Source: Methanoregula sp.
GTDB lineage: Archaea > Halobacteriota > Methanomicrobia > Methanomicrobiales > Methanospirillaceae
Length of the DNA stretch: 64,000 nt
Direction: 5' to 3'
Assembly: GCF_028679125.1 (NCBI RefSeq)
Contig: NZ_JAJRCG010000003.1
Coordinates: 124,001-188,000, forward strand
Shown here piece after piece: positions 26,283 to 36,072 of this stretch. The notes below the pieces were generated by a model. It was not told the DNA's origin. It worked only from the letters and a program-made list of their open reading frames with translations, and searched no databases. Position numbers and translations under genes: made by a program. The number at the start of each line of letters is the position of its first letter. Position 1 is the stretch's first letter.

Positions 26283-28189
26283 ACCATGCGGTAGGTCTCG
26301 AGGTTCATGGGGGAGTGGGTCTCGATATGGTAGCGCTTGTAGATTGAGCTCGCGAGATCGATCGTGTTATTCTCATCGCCATGGATACAGAAGATCTTCT
26401 CCGGGTGAGGAGAGATCTGGCCGATGTAGTTCATCAGCTGCCGGCGGTCGGAGTGCCCCGAGAACCCGTCGACTGTGACGATCTCGAGATTGATGGTGAT
26501 CGTTCCCTTCCGGCCCATCGGCACCTCTCTCCAGCCTTTCTGGATCCGGCGACCGTAGGTCCCGTCGGCCTGGTACCCGACAAAGATGAGGGCATTCTTC
26601 TCATCCTGCGCAAGGTTCAGGAGGTATTCCATGACCGGGCCGCCGTTGAGCATACCGCTCGTGGAGATGATGACACACGGGTCGCCGGCCATCACTTTCT
26701 CGCGGAGGTCCTGGCTGTCCACCTGCGTGAAGCACTCGGCAAGGAAGGGATTCATGCCCTCGCGGAAGATCTGGTTCCGGAGATCGTTGTTGAGGTACTC
26801 GGGATACGTGGTGTGGATCGCGGTTGCCTCGCGGATCATACCATCGAGATAGATCTTCACCTTCGGGATCTTCTCAAGGCGCATGCCTTCCTCAAGGGCG
26901 AGCATGACTTCCTGCGACCGGCCTACCGAGAAGGCGGGGATGATCACCTTGCCGCCCCGCTGAAGAACGGCGTTGATCGTCTCGTAGAGCCGGGCTTCGG
27001 CATCCACCCGGGGCTGCTGGAAATCGTTGCTGCCGCCGTACGTGCTCTCCATGAAGAGGGCTTCGAGCCGGGGGAACTGGTTGACCGCGGGGTTGAAGAG
27101 ACGGCTCTTGGCGTAATTGAAGTCGCCGGTGAAGGCGATATTGTACATGCCGTCGCCAACGTGGAAGTGGGCGATTGCCGAGCCGAGAATGTGGCCTGCG
27201 TTGTGGAACGTCAGCTTGATGTCCGGCGCAATATCGGTCACGCTGCCGTAGTTGAGGGCAATGGAGTGGCGGATATAGGTTTTGACCTCGTTCGAGCTGT
27301 ACGGGATCTTCCGGCCTTCCTTGTTGATCACATCGAGGTAATCGAGCTGGAGCATGACCGAGAGGTCACGGGTCGGGGGGGTCGAGTACACCGGGCCTTC
27401 GTACCCGTATTTGTACAGGAGAGGTACGAGGGCGCAGTGGTCGAGGTGGGCGTGGGTAAGCACCACCGCATCGAGCTGGGAGAGCGGGTGGATCTCCGGG
27501 ACATAGAGATACGGGGTTGCGCTGGAACTGTCGGGTTTCTCACCGCAGTCGATCAGCACCTTGCTGTCCGGGGTCGAGAGAAGGAACGCGGCCCGGCCGA
27601 CTTCACGGCAGCAGCCGAGCGTGGTGACCCGGACCCACTGGTCCTTCCTGGCGGTCTCATCGCCGCGGGAAGGAAGATCACGGTGGATCCTCCGGCCAAT
27701 GGTGCGGAGGAACTGTTTGCGCTCCTCGTTCGCGGACCGGAGGTACTGCCGGACCTGCTTGACCGTGGAACTCTCGATCGGGGGCGTCCGGACAACCTTC
27801 GCGGTCCAGCCGATATGCTTCGTGATCTCACGGAGCGTTGCACCGTTCTTGCCGATCACAACGCCCGGCTTCTCGGCCTCGATGAGCACTTCGCCGGTGT
27901 CAGCATCAAAAAAGATATCGGTGATACCGGCGGTCTCCGGCACAACAGCCTTGATCTCATTGTATGCTTTCTCGGGGTCTTCGAGAATCGTGGGCCTGAC
28001 AACGATCCGCTTGCGCAGGTCCCGGGCAAGGATCTTGATTAAGTCAGCCTCGTCCGCGAACCGTTTGGGGTCATCGGTATAGATGACCAGTTCCGGTCCT
28101 TCAAACTCGACCTGCGTTACCGTAATGCCGTGAGGCACTTTCTCATTGATCTTATCTTTGAGCTCCTTGAGCCGTTCTTCAATTTGCAT
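26279..28189 (-). CDS. aCPSF1: KH-domain beta-CASP ribonuclease
   Basis: A 636-aa archaeal nuclease of the CPSF73 type. Residues 1-140 hold KH-type RNA-binding domains (VVIGKNGATLREITKHIGW is the KH loop). The metallo-beta-lactamase site is VVLTHAHLDHCALVP; further metal ligands are in HNAGHILGSA and GDFNYAKSRL. The beta-CASP domain includes IIPAFSVGRSQEV, and the C-terminal metal His are in GFSGHSDRRQL and FCIHGDEN. This family cuts after U-rich tracts and acts as the general transcription terminator of archaea. It lies 35 bases downstream of psmB. Confidence 0.95.
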   Translation of the reverse strand: MQIEERLKELKDKINEKVPHGITVTQVEFEGPELVIYTDDPKRFADEADLIKILARDLRKRIVVRPTILEDPEKAYNEIKAVVPETAGITDIFFDADTGEVLIEAEKPGVVIGKNGATLREITKHIGWTAKVVRTPPIESSTVKQVRQYLRSANEERKQFLRTIGRRIHRDLPSRGDETARKDQWVRVTTLGCCREVGRAAFLLSTPDSKVLIDCGEKPDSSSATPYLYVPEIHPLSQLDAVVLTHAHLDHCALVPLLYKYGYEGPVYSTPPTRDLSVMLQLDYLDVINKEGRKIPYSSNEVKTYIRHSIALNYGSVTDIAPDIKLTFHNAGHILGSAIAHFHVGDGMYNIAFTGDFNYAKSRLFNPAVNQFPRLEALFMESTYGGSNDFQQPRVDAEARLYETINAVLQRGGKVIIPAFSVGRSQEVMLALEEGMRLEKIPKVKIYLDGMIREATAIHTTYPEYLNNDLRNQIFREGMNPFLAECFTQVDSQDLREKVMAGDPCVIISTSGMLNGGPVMEYLLNLAQDEKNALIFVGYQADGTYGRRIQKGWREVPMGRKGTITINLEIVTVDGFSGHSDRRQLMNYIGQISPHPEKIFCIHGDENNTIDLASSIYKRYHIETHSPMNLETYRMV

Positions 28190-28224
28190 AAAAAAGTCGT
28201 CCTGAATGTTGTCTTAAAAAAGGA

Positions 28225-28866
28225 TTATGCGGAGGATTTGACATGATATTTCTTTATTTCATCCTCGGTGAGGATCTGGAATTTCTCTTTCGTTATCACG
28301 ACAACCTGGATCCCTTCGCCGGATGCAGAATCGCGTTTCATTGCCGATTTCAGGCCGCGGACCGCAAGTTCGATTGCTTCTGCCTCGGTCATCTCCGGCT
28401 TGTACCGGTCTTCCAGCACACCATATGCCATCGGCGATCCGGACCCGGTTGAGACAACCTCTTCTTCCTTTGTTGCCCCTCCCATTGCATCCACGGAATA
28501 GACGCTGGGACCGTGGTCGTCAACGCCGCCGACAAGGAGCTGGACATAGTACGGGAAGTAGCGGTTCTGGTTGAGGTAATTGGACAGGAGCGTTGCCGTT
28601 GCTCCGACCGTGATCGGGCGGGACCTGCGGATCTGGTAGAGGTTGCATTCAACCGTCAGGATGCGGGCAAGCTGCTGGGCATCCCCGACACCGCCGGCCG
28701 TGGTCATGCCAATCCGGTCTGCGACCTGGTACACTTTCTTTGCTTTCTTGCTTGCGATCATGCTGCCCATGGTCGCCCTTTTCTCGGTTGCGAGGATCAC
28801 ACCTCCGGCAAAGACAATGCCGATGGTGGTGGTACCCTTCATGGACTCCTGTAACTGTTCAGGCAT
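28225..28866 (-). CDS. psmB: Proteasome beta subunit
   Basis: A 213-aa precursor. The propeptide [11 protein letters not shown] is cut to expose the catalytic Thr of [21 protein letters not shown]; the active-site Lys is in TEKRAT, with the Asp and Ser in the later conserved stretches [18 protein letters not shown] and [11 protein letters not shown]. It forms the inner rings of the 20S proteasome. It is first in a run with aCPSF1 and the MFS gene. The region 28867-29039 upstream is AT-rich and should hold its promoter. Confidence 0.97.
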   Translation of the reverse strand: MPEQLQESMKGTTTIGIVFAGGVILATEKRATMGSMIASKKAKKVYQVADRIGMTTAGGVGDAQQLARILTVECNLYQIRRSRPITVGATATLLSNYLNQNRYFPYYVQLLVGGVDDHGPSVYSVDAMGGATKEEEVVSTGSGSPMAYGVLEDRYKPEMTEAEAIELAVRGLKSAMKRDSASGEGIQVVVITKEKFQILTEDEIKKYHVKSSA

Positions 28867-29039
28867 ATTGACACCCCAAAAAACTAATAAACGCCTAAAA
28901 TATGATAAAAGCGCTTGAAAGTACTGGTGATATTCAAAAACTTAAAGGTTGCTATCGGCGCAGTAGTGAGCATTTTTTGCTATTCTGTCGATAACAAGGG
29001 TATTTGATTATTCGCGCGCTCGTTCAGAAATAAAGGTGG

Positions 29040-29888
29040 TTATTCAGGCTCTTCTTTACAGAAAGCCCGGATAAGCTCCCGATCATAGAGCATGGCAACC
29101 AGTTTCTTGTCGCCGTTCACGACGGGCAGCTGGTCTACGCGGGCGCGGCGCATCTTCAGGGCGCACTCGCTCACTTCTGCATTCTGCGGAACCGCAACCA
29201 CATTCTTGACCATGGCCATCTTGACCGGCCGGTTCGGCAGCTGCACCCGCGAGATACCGAAACTGATCGTGTGGTTGTCCCGGATGCTCTCCCAGGTCCA
29301 CTCGTCATCATCAGTCCCGTTGGAAAAGTCAGAGACACCAACAGAGTCTTCAATGCTTGAACTCCGGATGAGATCGCGTTCGGAGATGATGCCCTGGAGC
29401 TTGTTCTCGGCATCCAGGATCGGGATTGCATCGACACCGGAGATCTCCATGACACGTCCGACTACCGGCAGGGGCGTCTCTTCCCAGAGGGCAAACGTCT
29501 TGCTGGTGTACGTGTCCTTGATCTCGTCCTTGATCTTGAGCTGCGCAAGGGCGTGGACGATATCAGCGACCGAAAGGAGACCTACCAGCTGGTTGTCTTC
29601 GACAACCGGGAGCCTGCGGATGCGTTTTTCGACAAGGAGGCGGGCAGCGTCATGGATATCCGTGTCCGGCCCGACCGTGATCGGTTTTGAGGTCATCAGG
29701 AGGCCGAGCTGGGTCTCTTCGGGTTTCCGCAGCAGGTCTTTTCGTGTGATGATACCGACAAGTTTCTTGTTCTTCTTGACCGGTACACCGGAGATCCCCG
29801 TACGCTTGAGGATCTTCAGGACATCATCGCGGTTTCCCGGGATTTCGACGTCAACAACGTCGGCCGTCATGTAGTCTCTGACAATCAT
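29040..29888 (-). CDS. Four-CBS-domain protein
   Basis: A 282-aa cytoplasmic protein made of two CBS pairs: DYMTADVVDVEIPGNRDDVL, MTSKPITVGPDTDIHDAARLL, TYTSKTFALWEETPL (divergent) and MVKNVVAVPQNAEVSECALK. Each ends in a 'GIITRKDLLR'-like strand. CBS pairs bind adenosyl ligands and sense energy state. It sits 5 bases downstream of a universal stress protein, also a nucleotide binder, so both may belong to one stress response. Confidence 0.92.
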   Translation of the reverse strand: MIVRDYMTADVVDVEIPGNRDDVLKILKRTGISGVPVKKNKKLVGIITRKDLLRKPEETQLGLLMTSKPITVGPDTDIHDAARLLVEKRIRRLPVVEDNQLVGLLSVADIVHALAQLKIKDEIKDTYTSKTFALWEETPLPVVGRVMEISGVDAIPILDAENKLQGIISERDLIRSSSIEDSVGVSDFSNGTDDDEWTWESIRDNHTISFGISRVQLPNRPVKMAMVKNVVAVPQNAEVSECALKMRRARVDQLPVVNGDKKLVAMLYDRELIRAFCKEEPE

Positions 29889-29893
29889 TTCTG

Positions 29894-30322
29894 TTATGAT
29901 CTCACCACCATGGTGGATACCCTGCTGTGGGTGACAACGAATGTGCTGACACTGCCGATAAGGAGACGGTCCGTCTGGCTCTTGCCATGGGAACCTACAA
30001 TGATGAGATCCGCTTTTATTGCATCGGCAAGGGCAATTACTTCGCTGCCGGCATGACCGGACTTGAGATGGGTTGTAAGGGGGATGCCGTGTGCGGCTGA
30101 TTCTGTCTTGGCCTTGTCGAGGACCGCCTCGCCTTCATTCTTGAGGACATTATACATGACTTCCACGGTGTTATCCGCAGGAAGGGAGGAGAAGAGGCCG
30201 GTCTCAACGATATACGCTGCATGCAGCTTTGCGTTTCCTGCCCTGGCGATCTCAATTGCGCGGTCAAGGGCCTGCTGCCCGGCCGGCGATCCATCAAGTG
30301 CTACAAGGATATTAGTAAACAC
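29894..30322 (-). CDS. Universal stress protein (UspA family)
   Basis: A 142-aa protein. The start was set at the GTG at 30322 (MFTNILVALDGSPAGQQALD), preceded by GGTGA; the frame extends to a TTG at 30340 without support. The ATP-binding motif GSHGKSQTDRLLIGSVS is intact, so this is an ATP-binding class Usp. It is upstream of the CBS gene in the same operon. Confidence 0.92.
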   Translation of the reverse strand: MFTNILVALDGSPAGQQALDRAIEIARAGNAKLHAAYIVETGLFSSLPADNTVEVMYNVLKNEGEAVLDKAKTESAAHGIPLTTHLKSGHAGSEVIALADAIKADLIIVGSHGKSQTDRLLIGSVSTFVVTHSRVSTMVVRS

Positions 30323-30351
30323 AGTAATCACCCACAACAAACATGCCCGTC

Positions 30352-31401
30352 TTATAAGACGTCAGGATTAAAAACCCTTTTGGAAACCGTTGCAGAAGAA
30401 AGCCGTTTAACTATGGATGCAACCGGATCGCGGCTGAATTTATGCGCGGTTTTTTCCGGGTCGATCAAAACCAGATTTGCCCGCGCACCGGCCCTGATAA
30501 AAAATGGCGAGCCGGCAAGAACGGATCCCGCGACGGCGGACCGGAGAATGGCAGTGGGATTCATCCGGTAAACCGTTGAGACAAACGCCATCTCTCCCTG
30601 CATCTCCGGCGGAACAAACATCACATTATCGGTCCCCAGCCAGACCGTGCAGCCGAGTTCCTCCATCAGCGCAAGCGGGGGATGGCGTGATGAGGATGCA
30701 ACGCCCAGGGTCCAGTTGGACCGGGGGCAGACGACTAGGGGAATCTGTTTCTCGGCACAGAGACGGAGCTGCTTTCTGGTCGCATGGGTGGCATGGACGA
30801 TGAAGTCCGGGTCGAATGCCAGCGCTGCATCCACATCATCCTTATCCCGCTCCCCGGCGTGGAATGCAATTTTCTTTCCCGCCCGTCGTGCGGCTCCGAT
30901 GATGAGTTCCAGGTCGGGAATGTCGCGGGTACTGCTGATCCCGGCACCGTCGCCGATCATCTCCCCTCCTTCGCGTCCGAAGATACAGGATACGAACGGC
31001 AGCCCGTGACCGGCTTCCCGCAGGGCCGTGACTCCCTCCCTGCCCCCCTCGCGGAAGTCCGCACAGCCGAATGTTCCCCCGGCAATCATCCCCTCCATGC
31101 TCGCCCGCATTCCCGCGAGCAGATCCGAGCGCGGGGCTGCACGGAGCAGCCGGTGTTTCAGGCCGTCCGGGGGAGTGACGAGTGCGGCAAGGTCGCCCGT
31201 GACCCCGCAGTCCATGGCCAGGGTATCACCAAGGTGCGTGTGGGCATTGAAGAATGCCGGACAGATCCATACCGGCGGGGCACGGGGATTCTCTTCAATT
31301 GCTGTGATCCGCCCGTCTTCGATAACGATATCGGCCATGAGGGGCGCGAGCTCCTCACCCACAAATGCCAGACCGGAGAGGACAACGGGCGTTTTTATCA
31401 T
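30352..31401 (-). CDS. Amidohydrolase (cytosine deaminase / chlorohydrolase type)
   Basis: A 349-aa metal-dependent hydrolase. Metal ligands are visible: HTH in CPAFFNAHTHLGD, His in KKIAFHAGE, His in IVHATHATRKQ and Asp in VWLGTDNVMF. A small beta domain precedes (ADIVIEDGRITAIEE) and closes the fold (GARANLVLIDPE). Related methanogen enzymes deaminate adenosine-type compounds, but the substrate here is unknown. The ATG at 31401 has GGAGAG upstream. It is divergent from secG with only 45 bases between them. Confidence 0.85.
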   Translation of the reverse strand: MIKTPVVLSGLAFVGEELAPLMADIVIEDGRITAIEENPRAPPVWICPAFFNAHTHLGDTLAMDCGVTGDLAALVTPPDGLKHRLLRAAPRSDLLAGMRASMEGMIAGGTFGCADFREGGREGVTALREAGHGLPFVSCIFGREGGEMIGDGAGISSTRDIPDLELIIGAARRAGKKIAFHAGERDKDDVDAALAFDPDFIVHATHATRKQLRLCAEKQIPLVVCPRSNWTLGVASSSRHPPLALMEELGCTVWLGTDNVMFVPPEMQGEMAFVSTVYRMNPTAILRSAVAGSVLAGSPFFIRAGARANLVLIDPEKTAHKFSRDPVASIVKRLSSATVSKRVFNPDVL

Positions 31402-31446
31402 GAAGCGTCTCTCTCCTTTATATGTCGAAAAAAGAAATATATTTGC

Positions 31447-31611
31447 ATGGCAAAGAAGCAAGGTGGAAGATTACTCTCCTCAGCAGGACTCGTCAACTAT
31501 TATGAGAGCGAGGACCGGCGGGCTGTCCACATCAGCCCCATCACCGTCATGGTCGTAGCCGCAGCAATCGGCATCATTATCATGGTTCTCAATATCGTGT
31601 TCCCCGGATAA
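31447..31611 (+). CDS. secG: Sec61-beta (SecG) preprotein translocase subunit
   Basis: A 54-aa single-pass membrane protein, MAKKQGGRLLSSAGLVNYYE through HISPITVMVVAAAIGIIIM. It has the archaeal Sec61-beta pattern: a short basic N-terminus, 'aGL..yye.e...i.i.P', and one C-terminal helix. It is a non-essential partner of SecYE in protein export. A TATA-like ATATATTT lies just before the ATG, so the leader is very short. Confidence 0.95.
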   Translation: MAKKQGGRLLSSAGLVNYYESEDRRAVHISPITVMVVAAAIGIIIMVLNIVFPG

Positions 31612-31621
31612 GCCGGAAAAA

Positions 31622-32377
31622 TTACGACCATTCTTTTTTCAGCACGCGCCGCGTGATATCCTCTTCACCGCTGAAGTAGAGGTTGTCATGGCCGGTCCAT
31701 GTCCCACAGTTCCGGAAGATCACCGCGGGCACCCCGTTGTTGCTCTCGCCCATGACAAAGTTGGAGAACCCGGCAATCTCGTCCACGACCGCTTCTTCCG
31801 TGATCTTGAGCACGTGGCCGAAGAGATCGGTGTCGCCCCGGAAGTCGCGGATCGCGGTCATGCCGCTCCACCCGATGGCATTGCCGGTCTGGCCGCGCCG
31901 GAACGAACGCCCGCAGGTATCCGTGATGATCGCCCCGACATTCTTACCGGTCAGTTCAAGGATCCGCTCCCGCACGCCGTCAGCCGCCTTCATCGGCTCG
32001 GGCGGGAGGAAGATCACCATGCCATCCTCGATATTGCTCTGGTCAACACCGGCCCGGACACCGATATGGCCGAACGGGAGTTCGGACAGGATGAACGGTT
32101 GTTCCATGATGATATCCGCAGATGCATCCAGCACAGCCTGCACGAACCTCGGGTCCTCGCCATTCATGCCCCCCAGCCGGACAGCCCGTTCGGTTGGCGT
32201 GATCGATGCAAGGGATTTGGTATAGCCTTTCGATTTCGAATAGATGGTAGAGGCAATGCAGAGGATGTCTCCCTCCTCAACCGGAATGCGTTCGCAGATC
32301 AGTGCCGCAACGTCGTCACCGGCATGGATAAGGGGAAGCCCCCGCACACCCATCACCTGAATCGGGTTTGTCATCAC
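31622..32377 (-). CDS. cofE: Coenzyme F420-0:L-glutamate ligase
   Basis: A 251-aa GTP-dependent enzyme adding two glutamates to F420-0, the last steps of F420 synthesis in methanogens. Typical stretches are GLPLIHAGDDVAALI, GDILCIASTIYSKSKGY, DQSNIEDG and ITDTCGRSFRRGQTGNAIG (nucleotide and metal site). Length is normal. It is convergent with secG and has its own promoter region. Confidence 0.95.
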   Translation of the reverse strand: MMTNPIQVMGVRGLPLIHAGDDVAALICERIPVEEGDILCIASTIYSKSKGYTKSLASITPTERAVRLGGMNGEDPRFVQAVLDASADIIMEQPFILSELPFGHIGVRAGVDQSNIEDGMVIFLPPEPMKAADGVRERILELTGKNVGAIITDTCGRSFRRGQTGNAIGWSGMTAIRDFRGDTDLFGHVLKITEEAVVDEIAGFSNFVMGESNNGVPAVIFRNCGTWTGHDNLYFSGEEDITRRVLKKEWS

Positions 32378-32478
32378 ATCTCTATGAGATGAACTGCCGA
32401 TATAGGGATTTCGGAATGCTTGCGGAATGAGGAAAACCGGAAGAGTGGGACAATAAAAGTAAAAAGGGAGATAGGATG

Positions 32479-32520
32479 GCTCCCCGCGGCGGCGTTTATC
32501 GCTAAAGGGGGAATGGGGGC
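32479..32520 (-). repeat. GC-rich hairpin repeat, degenerate copy 3
   Basis: On the minus strand it reads GCCCCCATTCCCCC, then GCGATAAACGCCGCCGCGGGG, aligning with the copies at 10450 and 11081 in their first half. The right arm of the hairpin is missing or diverged. It lies between divergent cofE and the DUF1922 gene. Confidence 0.45.
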
Positions 32521-32641
32521 CTCACCCCCCATCATTGGCCACAACCCCCCGTGCCTGTGCAGCTTTTCATTGGTGGATACACTTTTCATCCGTCGCTACT
32601 TCCCGACCATTCAAGCGCCGATATATTTTTATGGTGATCGC

Positions 32642-32941
32642 GTGAATGACCTCATGATCATGTACCCTATCATCCGGTGCCCGGGATGCAGGACATTTAC
32701 GTACGTGGACAATTTCCAGCGCTGGAAACTCTGTCCCCACTGCGGGCATGCCTATGAAGTGGCCAGGGCGCCGGTGTATCTCGATGTCGAAGACCACCAT
32801 GAAGCGGAGCATATCGTCCGCCAGATGGAAAAACACCTCCATTCAACCAAGAAAAAGGACTTCACTCCTGAAGAACTGGAGGAACTGCGCCACCACTATA
32901 CGAATGCGCTGAAGCACAAGAGCCACCGCCCGGTGCATTGA
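32642..32941 (+). CDS. DUF1922 zinc-ribbon protein
   Basis: A 99-aa protein with one zinc ribbon, IIRCPGCRTFTYVDNFQRWK then LCPHCGHAYEV, followed by a charged helical His/Glu-rich tail. This matches DUF1922, a small archaeal family without known function. The GTG at 32642 (after GGTGA) is preferred; ATG codons at 32654 and 32660 are alternatives. It is isolated. Confidence 0.82.
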   Translation: MNDLMIMYPIIRCPGCRTFTYVDNFQRWKLCPHCGHAYEVARAPVYLDVEDHHEAEHIVRQMEKHLHSTKKKDFTPEELEELRHHYTNALKHKSHRPVH

Positions 32942-32975
32942 TTCCGCTGCACCCTGGTACTTTTTTATTTCCCTG

Positions 32976-34358
32976 TCAGGCCCCGTCAGGGTGAATTGTC
33001 CCGCGGACAAAGGACGTGACGACCCCTACAAGACAGAGCAGGGTAAAGACGATAAACGCGATGACCACGCTCGTCATGAGCTGGGGGTACACTGCCGGGG
33101 TGACACTGACCGGGCCGATGATAATCGCAAAACAGAACATTGCGATGGCCATCGAGAGGAGCTGCCCGAGCGATCGCATGGTGGCATTCATGCCGGATGC
33201 AATGCCGAGATGCTTCATCTCCACCGAACTCATGATAGCGTTGGTGTTGGGTGACGAGAAGAGGCCATACCCGAGCCCCATCACCATTAGGCATGCAACA
33301 ATCACCCAGACCGGTGTGGACGGGGCGAGGAAGATAAAGAAGAACAAACCCAGCGTTGTCAGTGCCATACCGGCGGTCGCGACAATACGGGGCTCGATGC
33401 GATCGGAGAGCCTGCCCGTGATGGGCGAGAAGATCATCTGGACCACCGGTTGTGCAACCAGGATAAGCCCGGCAGATTCGGCCGGGAATCCCTGGATGTA
33501 CTGGAGGTACAGGGAGAGGAGAACACCGACACCAAAGGTCGAGCCGTAGTTGATCATGGCGGCGATATTCGAGAAGACGAAGGTCCGGTTGCCGGAAAAG
33601 ACCGACAGGTCGATAAGGGGGCTTTTCGTCCGGTGCTCCCACCAGAAAAAGACCGTTCCGGCCGCCAGCGCTGCGAGGACCCATGCAACACCCGCCGGGT
33701 CAGGGAAGAGGAGCATACCGTAGATGAGACAGAAGAGCATGATGCCGTAGGCGACCGCCCCGTACCGGTCAAAGAGTTCACCGGCAGCATCCGCCCACTC
33801 GTGCCGGATCCCATGCAGGGTGAGTGCGATGGTCAGCAGGCCGAGCGGGACATTGACGAGAAAAATTGCCGGCCAGCCGAAATGGTCGGTGAGGATCCCC
33901 CCGAGGAACGGCCCGAGCGAGAGACCCGCATAGACCGTGGCGATGGTGATGCCGAGTGCAGCTCCCCGTTCGCCCGGGCCAAAGACCTGCGTGACAATAG
34001 CAAGTGATGTGGCAAAGAGCATGGCACCACCGATCCCCTGGATGAAACGCCCTCCGATCAACAGGGCCTCATCCGGGGCAAAAGCACAGGCAAACGATGC
34101 AAGGGTATAGATCAACAGGCCGATGAGGAAGATCTTCTTGCGCCCGACAATATCGGCATACCGGCCGAACGGAACAATGAAGACGGCGGCAGCGATGATG
34201 TAGGCCGAAGTGATCCATCCCAGCGTAACTGCATCCGCATGGAACTGTGCGGCCATGGCAGGCAGTGCCACCGTAATGGACGAGCCGGTGAACGGGACGA
34301 GAAAACTTGCAAGGGCCGCAACAACAAGGATAGTCTTCTTTTCCCGTGCATCAATCAT
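32976..34358 (-). CDS. DHA2-family MFS drug:proton antiporter
   Basis: A 460-aa transporter with about 14 helices, starting MIDAREKKTILVVAALASFLV (upstream ATG at 34403 not favoured). The motif GRYADIVGRKKIF and the helix-5 motif QGIGGAMLFATSLAI ... GPGERGAALG fit the EmrB/QacA multidrug group. It is not next to a regulator or membrane-fusion protein, so the substrate is open. Confidence 0.9.
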   Translation of the reverse strand: MIDAREKKTILVVAALASFLVPFTGSSITVALPAMAAQFHADAVTLGWITSAYIIAAAVFIVPFGRYADIVGRKKIFLIGLLIYTLASFACAFAPDEALLIGGRFIQGIGGAMLFATSLAIVTQVFGPGERGAALGITIATVYAGLSLGPFLGGILTDHFGWPAIFLVNVPLGLLTIALTLHGIRHEWADAAGELFDRYGAVAYGIMLFCLIYGMLLFPDPAGVAWVLAALAAGTVFFWWEHRTKSPLIDLSVFSGNRTFVFSNIAAMINYGSTFGVGVLLSLYLQYIQGFPAESAGLILVAQPVVQMIFSPITGRLSDRIEPRIVATAGMALTTLGLFFFIFLAPSTPVWVIVACLMVMGLGYGLFSSPNTNAIMSSVEMKHLGIASGMNATMRSLGQLLSMAIAMFCFAIIIGPVSVTPAVYPQLMTSVVIAFIVFTLLCLVGVVTSFVRGTIHPDGA

Positions 34359-34790
34359 GGCGATACCGGCTCTGTAATATTCTCCTATAAGCCCGGTCGC
34401 CATAAAAATCCGCTCATGAGAGCGGTTTATAGATACCTGGTTCTTAAGAGATCCCGTTCCGTCCTGTAAATACGCCGGGGGTACAAGGATTTCAAAACGC
34501 GCACGGTTACCTTGCGTGCCGGTCTCACTGGTCGGGAGCCGGGTAATCCCGGTAATCTCCCGGGAGAGGAACCGGCCGGAAACGGCATGCCGGACGTGTT
34601 TTTCCGGATACCGATAGATTCCTGCATCCCTCCCACGACACCGCAGCCGTCATTCCCGCAATGGATTCGTTTCTATACCGCTCATTCTCCCTGGCGACAG
34701 AGCGGTTATGCGGGTTGCCCATATCCCCGGACAACGTGAACCGGGCAAACAGAATTCTTCATATCTGATGAACCGGCATACACCGGTAGA
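34359..34790. other. Intergenic stretch, no gene seen
   Basis: It separates the divergent MFS and flavoprotein genes. Several frames are open on both strands, but none has start signals or a protein-like composition. Confidence 0.4.
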
Positions 34791-36047
34791 ATGCATATGG
34801 AGGCAGCGGATTGTATTGTGATCGGGGCCGGGCCGGCCGGTCTGTTCTGCGCGATCCATGCAGCTGCTCCGGAATGCCGGGTCATCATCCTTGAGAAGAA
34901 TGCCCGGCCCGGCGCCAAACTCCTGTTGGCCGGATCCGGCCAGTGCAACATCACCCACGACGGCGAGATCCGGGATTTCCTCACGCATTATGGAAATCAC
35001 GGGAGATTTTTACGAACTGCGCTCATGTCATTCTCCAATAAGGATCTTGTGGAGTTTTTTTATGAACGCGGCCTTGGCATGGAGACGGAGAAGAACGGCA
35101 AGATATTCCCGTCAACCCGCAAATCCGACGACGTCCTGGAGATCCTCCGGGACGAGTGTACAAAGCGTGGAGTAAGTATCCGGTATAGTGAGCCGGTCCA
35201 GGATCTCATACGTGCTGGGGACGGGTTCCGGATTACCACGGAAAACGGCGAGTACCAGGCCAGGACCATTGTCCTTGCCACCGGTGGGGCTTCCTACCAG
35301 AAGACCGGATCCACCGGTGACGGGTACCGTCTGGCAGGAGCGCTTGACCAGCCGGTAACGGAGAGAGCCCCTGCACTCACACCCGTCATTATCCGCGAGT
35401 ACCCGTTTGCCGACCTGGCGGGTATCTCGTTTGAGAACCTGCCGTTCACGGTCTGGCGAAGCGGGAGAAAAGCCGGGACCTGGCGGGGAGATATCCTTTT
35501 TACCCATACCGGGCTCTCCGGGCCGGGAATTCTCGATGCATCGCGGGACATCCGGGCCGGCGACGTGATCCGTATCTCATTCGCAGGCGATCTCACGCGT
35601 GAGACCTTTGCCGGGGAACTCACCGGGCTCGTGCAGGCAAACGGCCCCCGGCTGGTCCGTACCATTATGGCAGGGTTCCCGGTACCGGACCGGCTTCTCA
35701 AAAAGATCCTGCTGCTTTCGGGAATCCCCGATGATCTCACCTGCGCTCACCTCACCGCAAAGCAGCGATCGCTTCTCATTGCCTGCTGCACGGAGTTCCC
35801 GCTGACCGTTGACCGTCTCGGCGATTTCTCCATTGCGATGGCTACCCGAGGCGGCGTTGCGCTCGATGACGTGAACCAGAAGACCATGGAATCCAAGTGT
35901 GTGCCCGGTCTTTTCTTTGCCGGCGAAGTACTGGACATCGACGGCGACACCGGGGGATATAATCTCCAGGCCGCATTCTCGACCGGGTACTGCGCCGCCA
36001 TGGGCATCCGGGCAGCCTGCAACCAGCCCCCAAACCGCAGTGCCTAA
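34791..36047 (+). CDS. FAD-dependent oxidoreductase (HI0933/BaiN-like flavoprotein)
   Basis: A 418-aa protein. The N-terminal Rossmann motif is DCIVIGAGPAGLFCAIHAA, then LEKNARPGAKLLLAGSGQCN (family hallmark), an IVLATGGASYQKTGSTGDGY motif, DILFTHTGLSGPGIL, and the closing FAD motif VPGLFFAGEVLDIDGDTGGYNLQAAFSTG. The family is widespread but its reaction is poorly defined. The next gene follows 25 bases later on the same strand. Confidence 0.9.
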   Translation: MHMEAADCIVIGAGPAGLFCAIHAAAPECRVIILEKNARPGAKLLLAGSGQCNITHDGEIRDFLTHYGNHGRFLRTALMSFSNKDLVEFFYERGLGMETEKNGKIFPSTRKSDDVLEILRDECTKRGVSIRYSEPVQDLIRAGDGFRITTENGEYQARTIVLATGGASYQKTGSTGDGYRLAGALDQPVTERAPALTPVIIREYPFADLAGISFENLPFTVWRSGRKAGTWRGDILFTHTGLSGPGILDASRDIRAGDVIRISFAGDLTRETFAGELTGLVQANGPRLVRTIMAGFPVPDRLLKKILLLSGIPDDLTCAHLTAKQRSLLIACCTEFPLTVDRLGDFSIAMATRGGVALDDVNQKTMESKCVPGLFFAGEVLDIDGDTGGYNLQAAFSTGYCAAMGIRAACNQPPNRSA

Positions 36048-36072
36048 CATCCCGGACTGCAAACATATCCCT

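Noticed and set aside
26381-28042. 553-aa open frame antisense to aCPSF1
   Set aside because: A GC-driven shadow of a highly conserved gene; no recognisable domain and no start signals.
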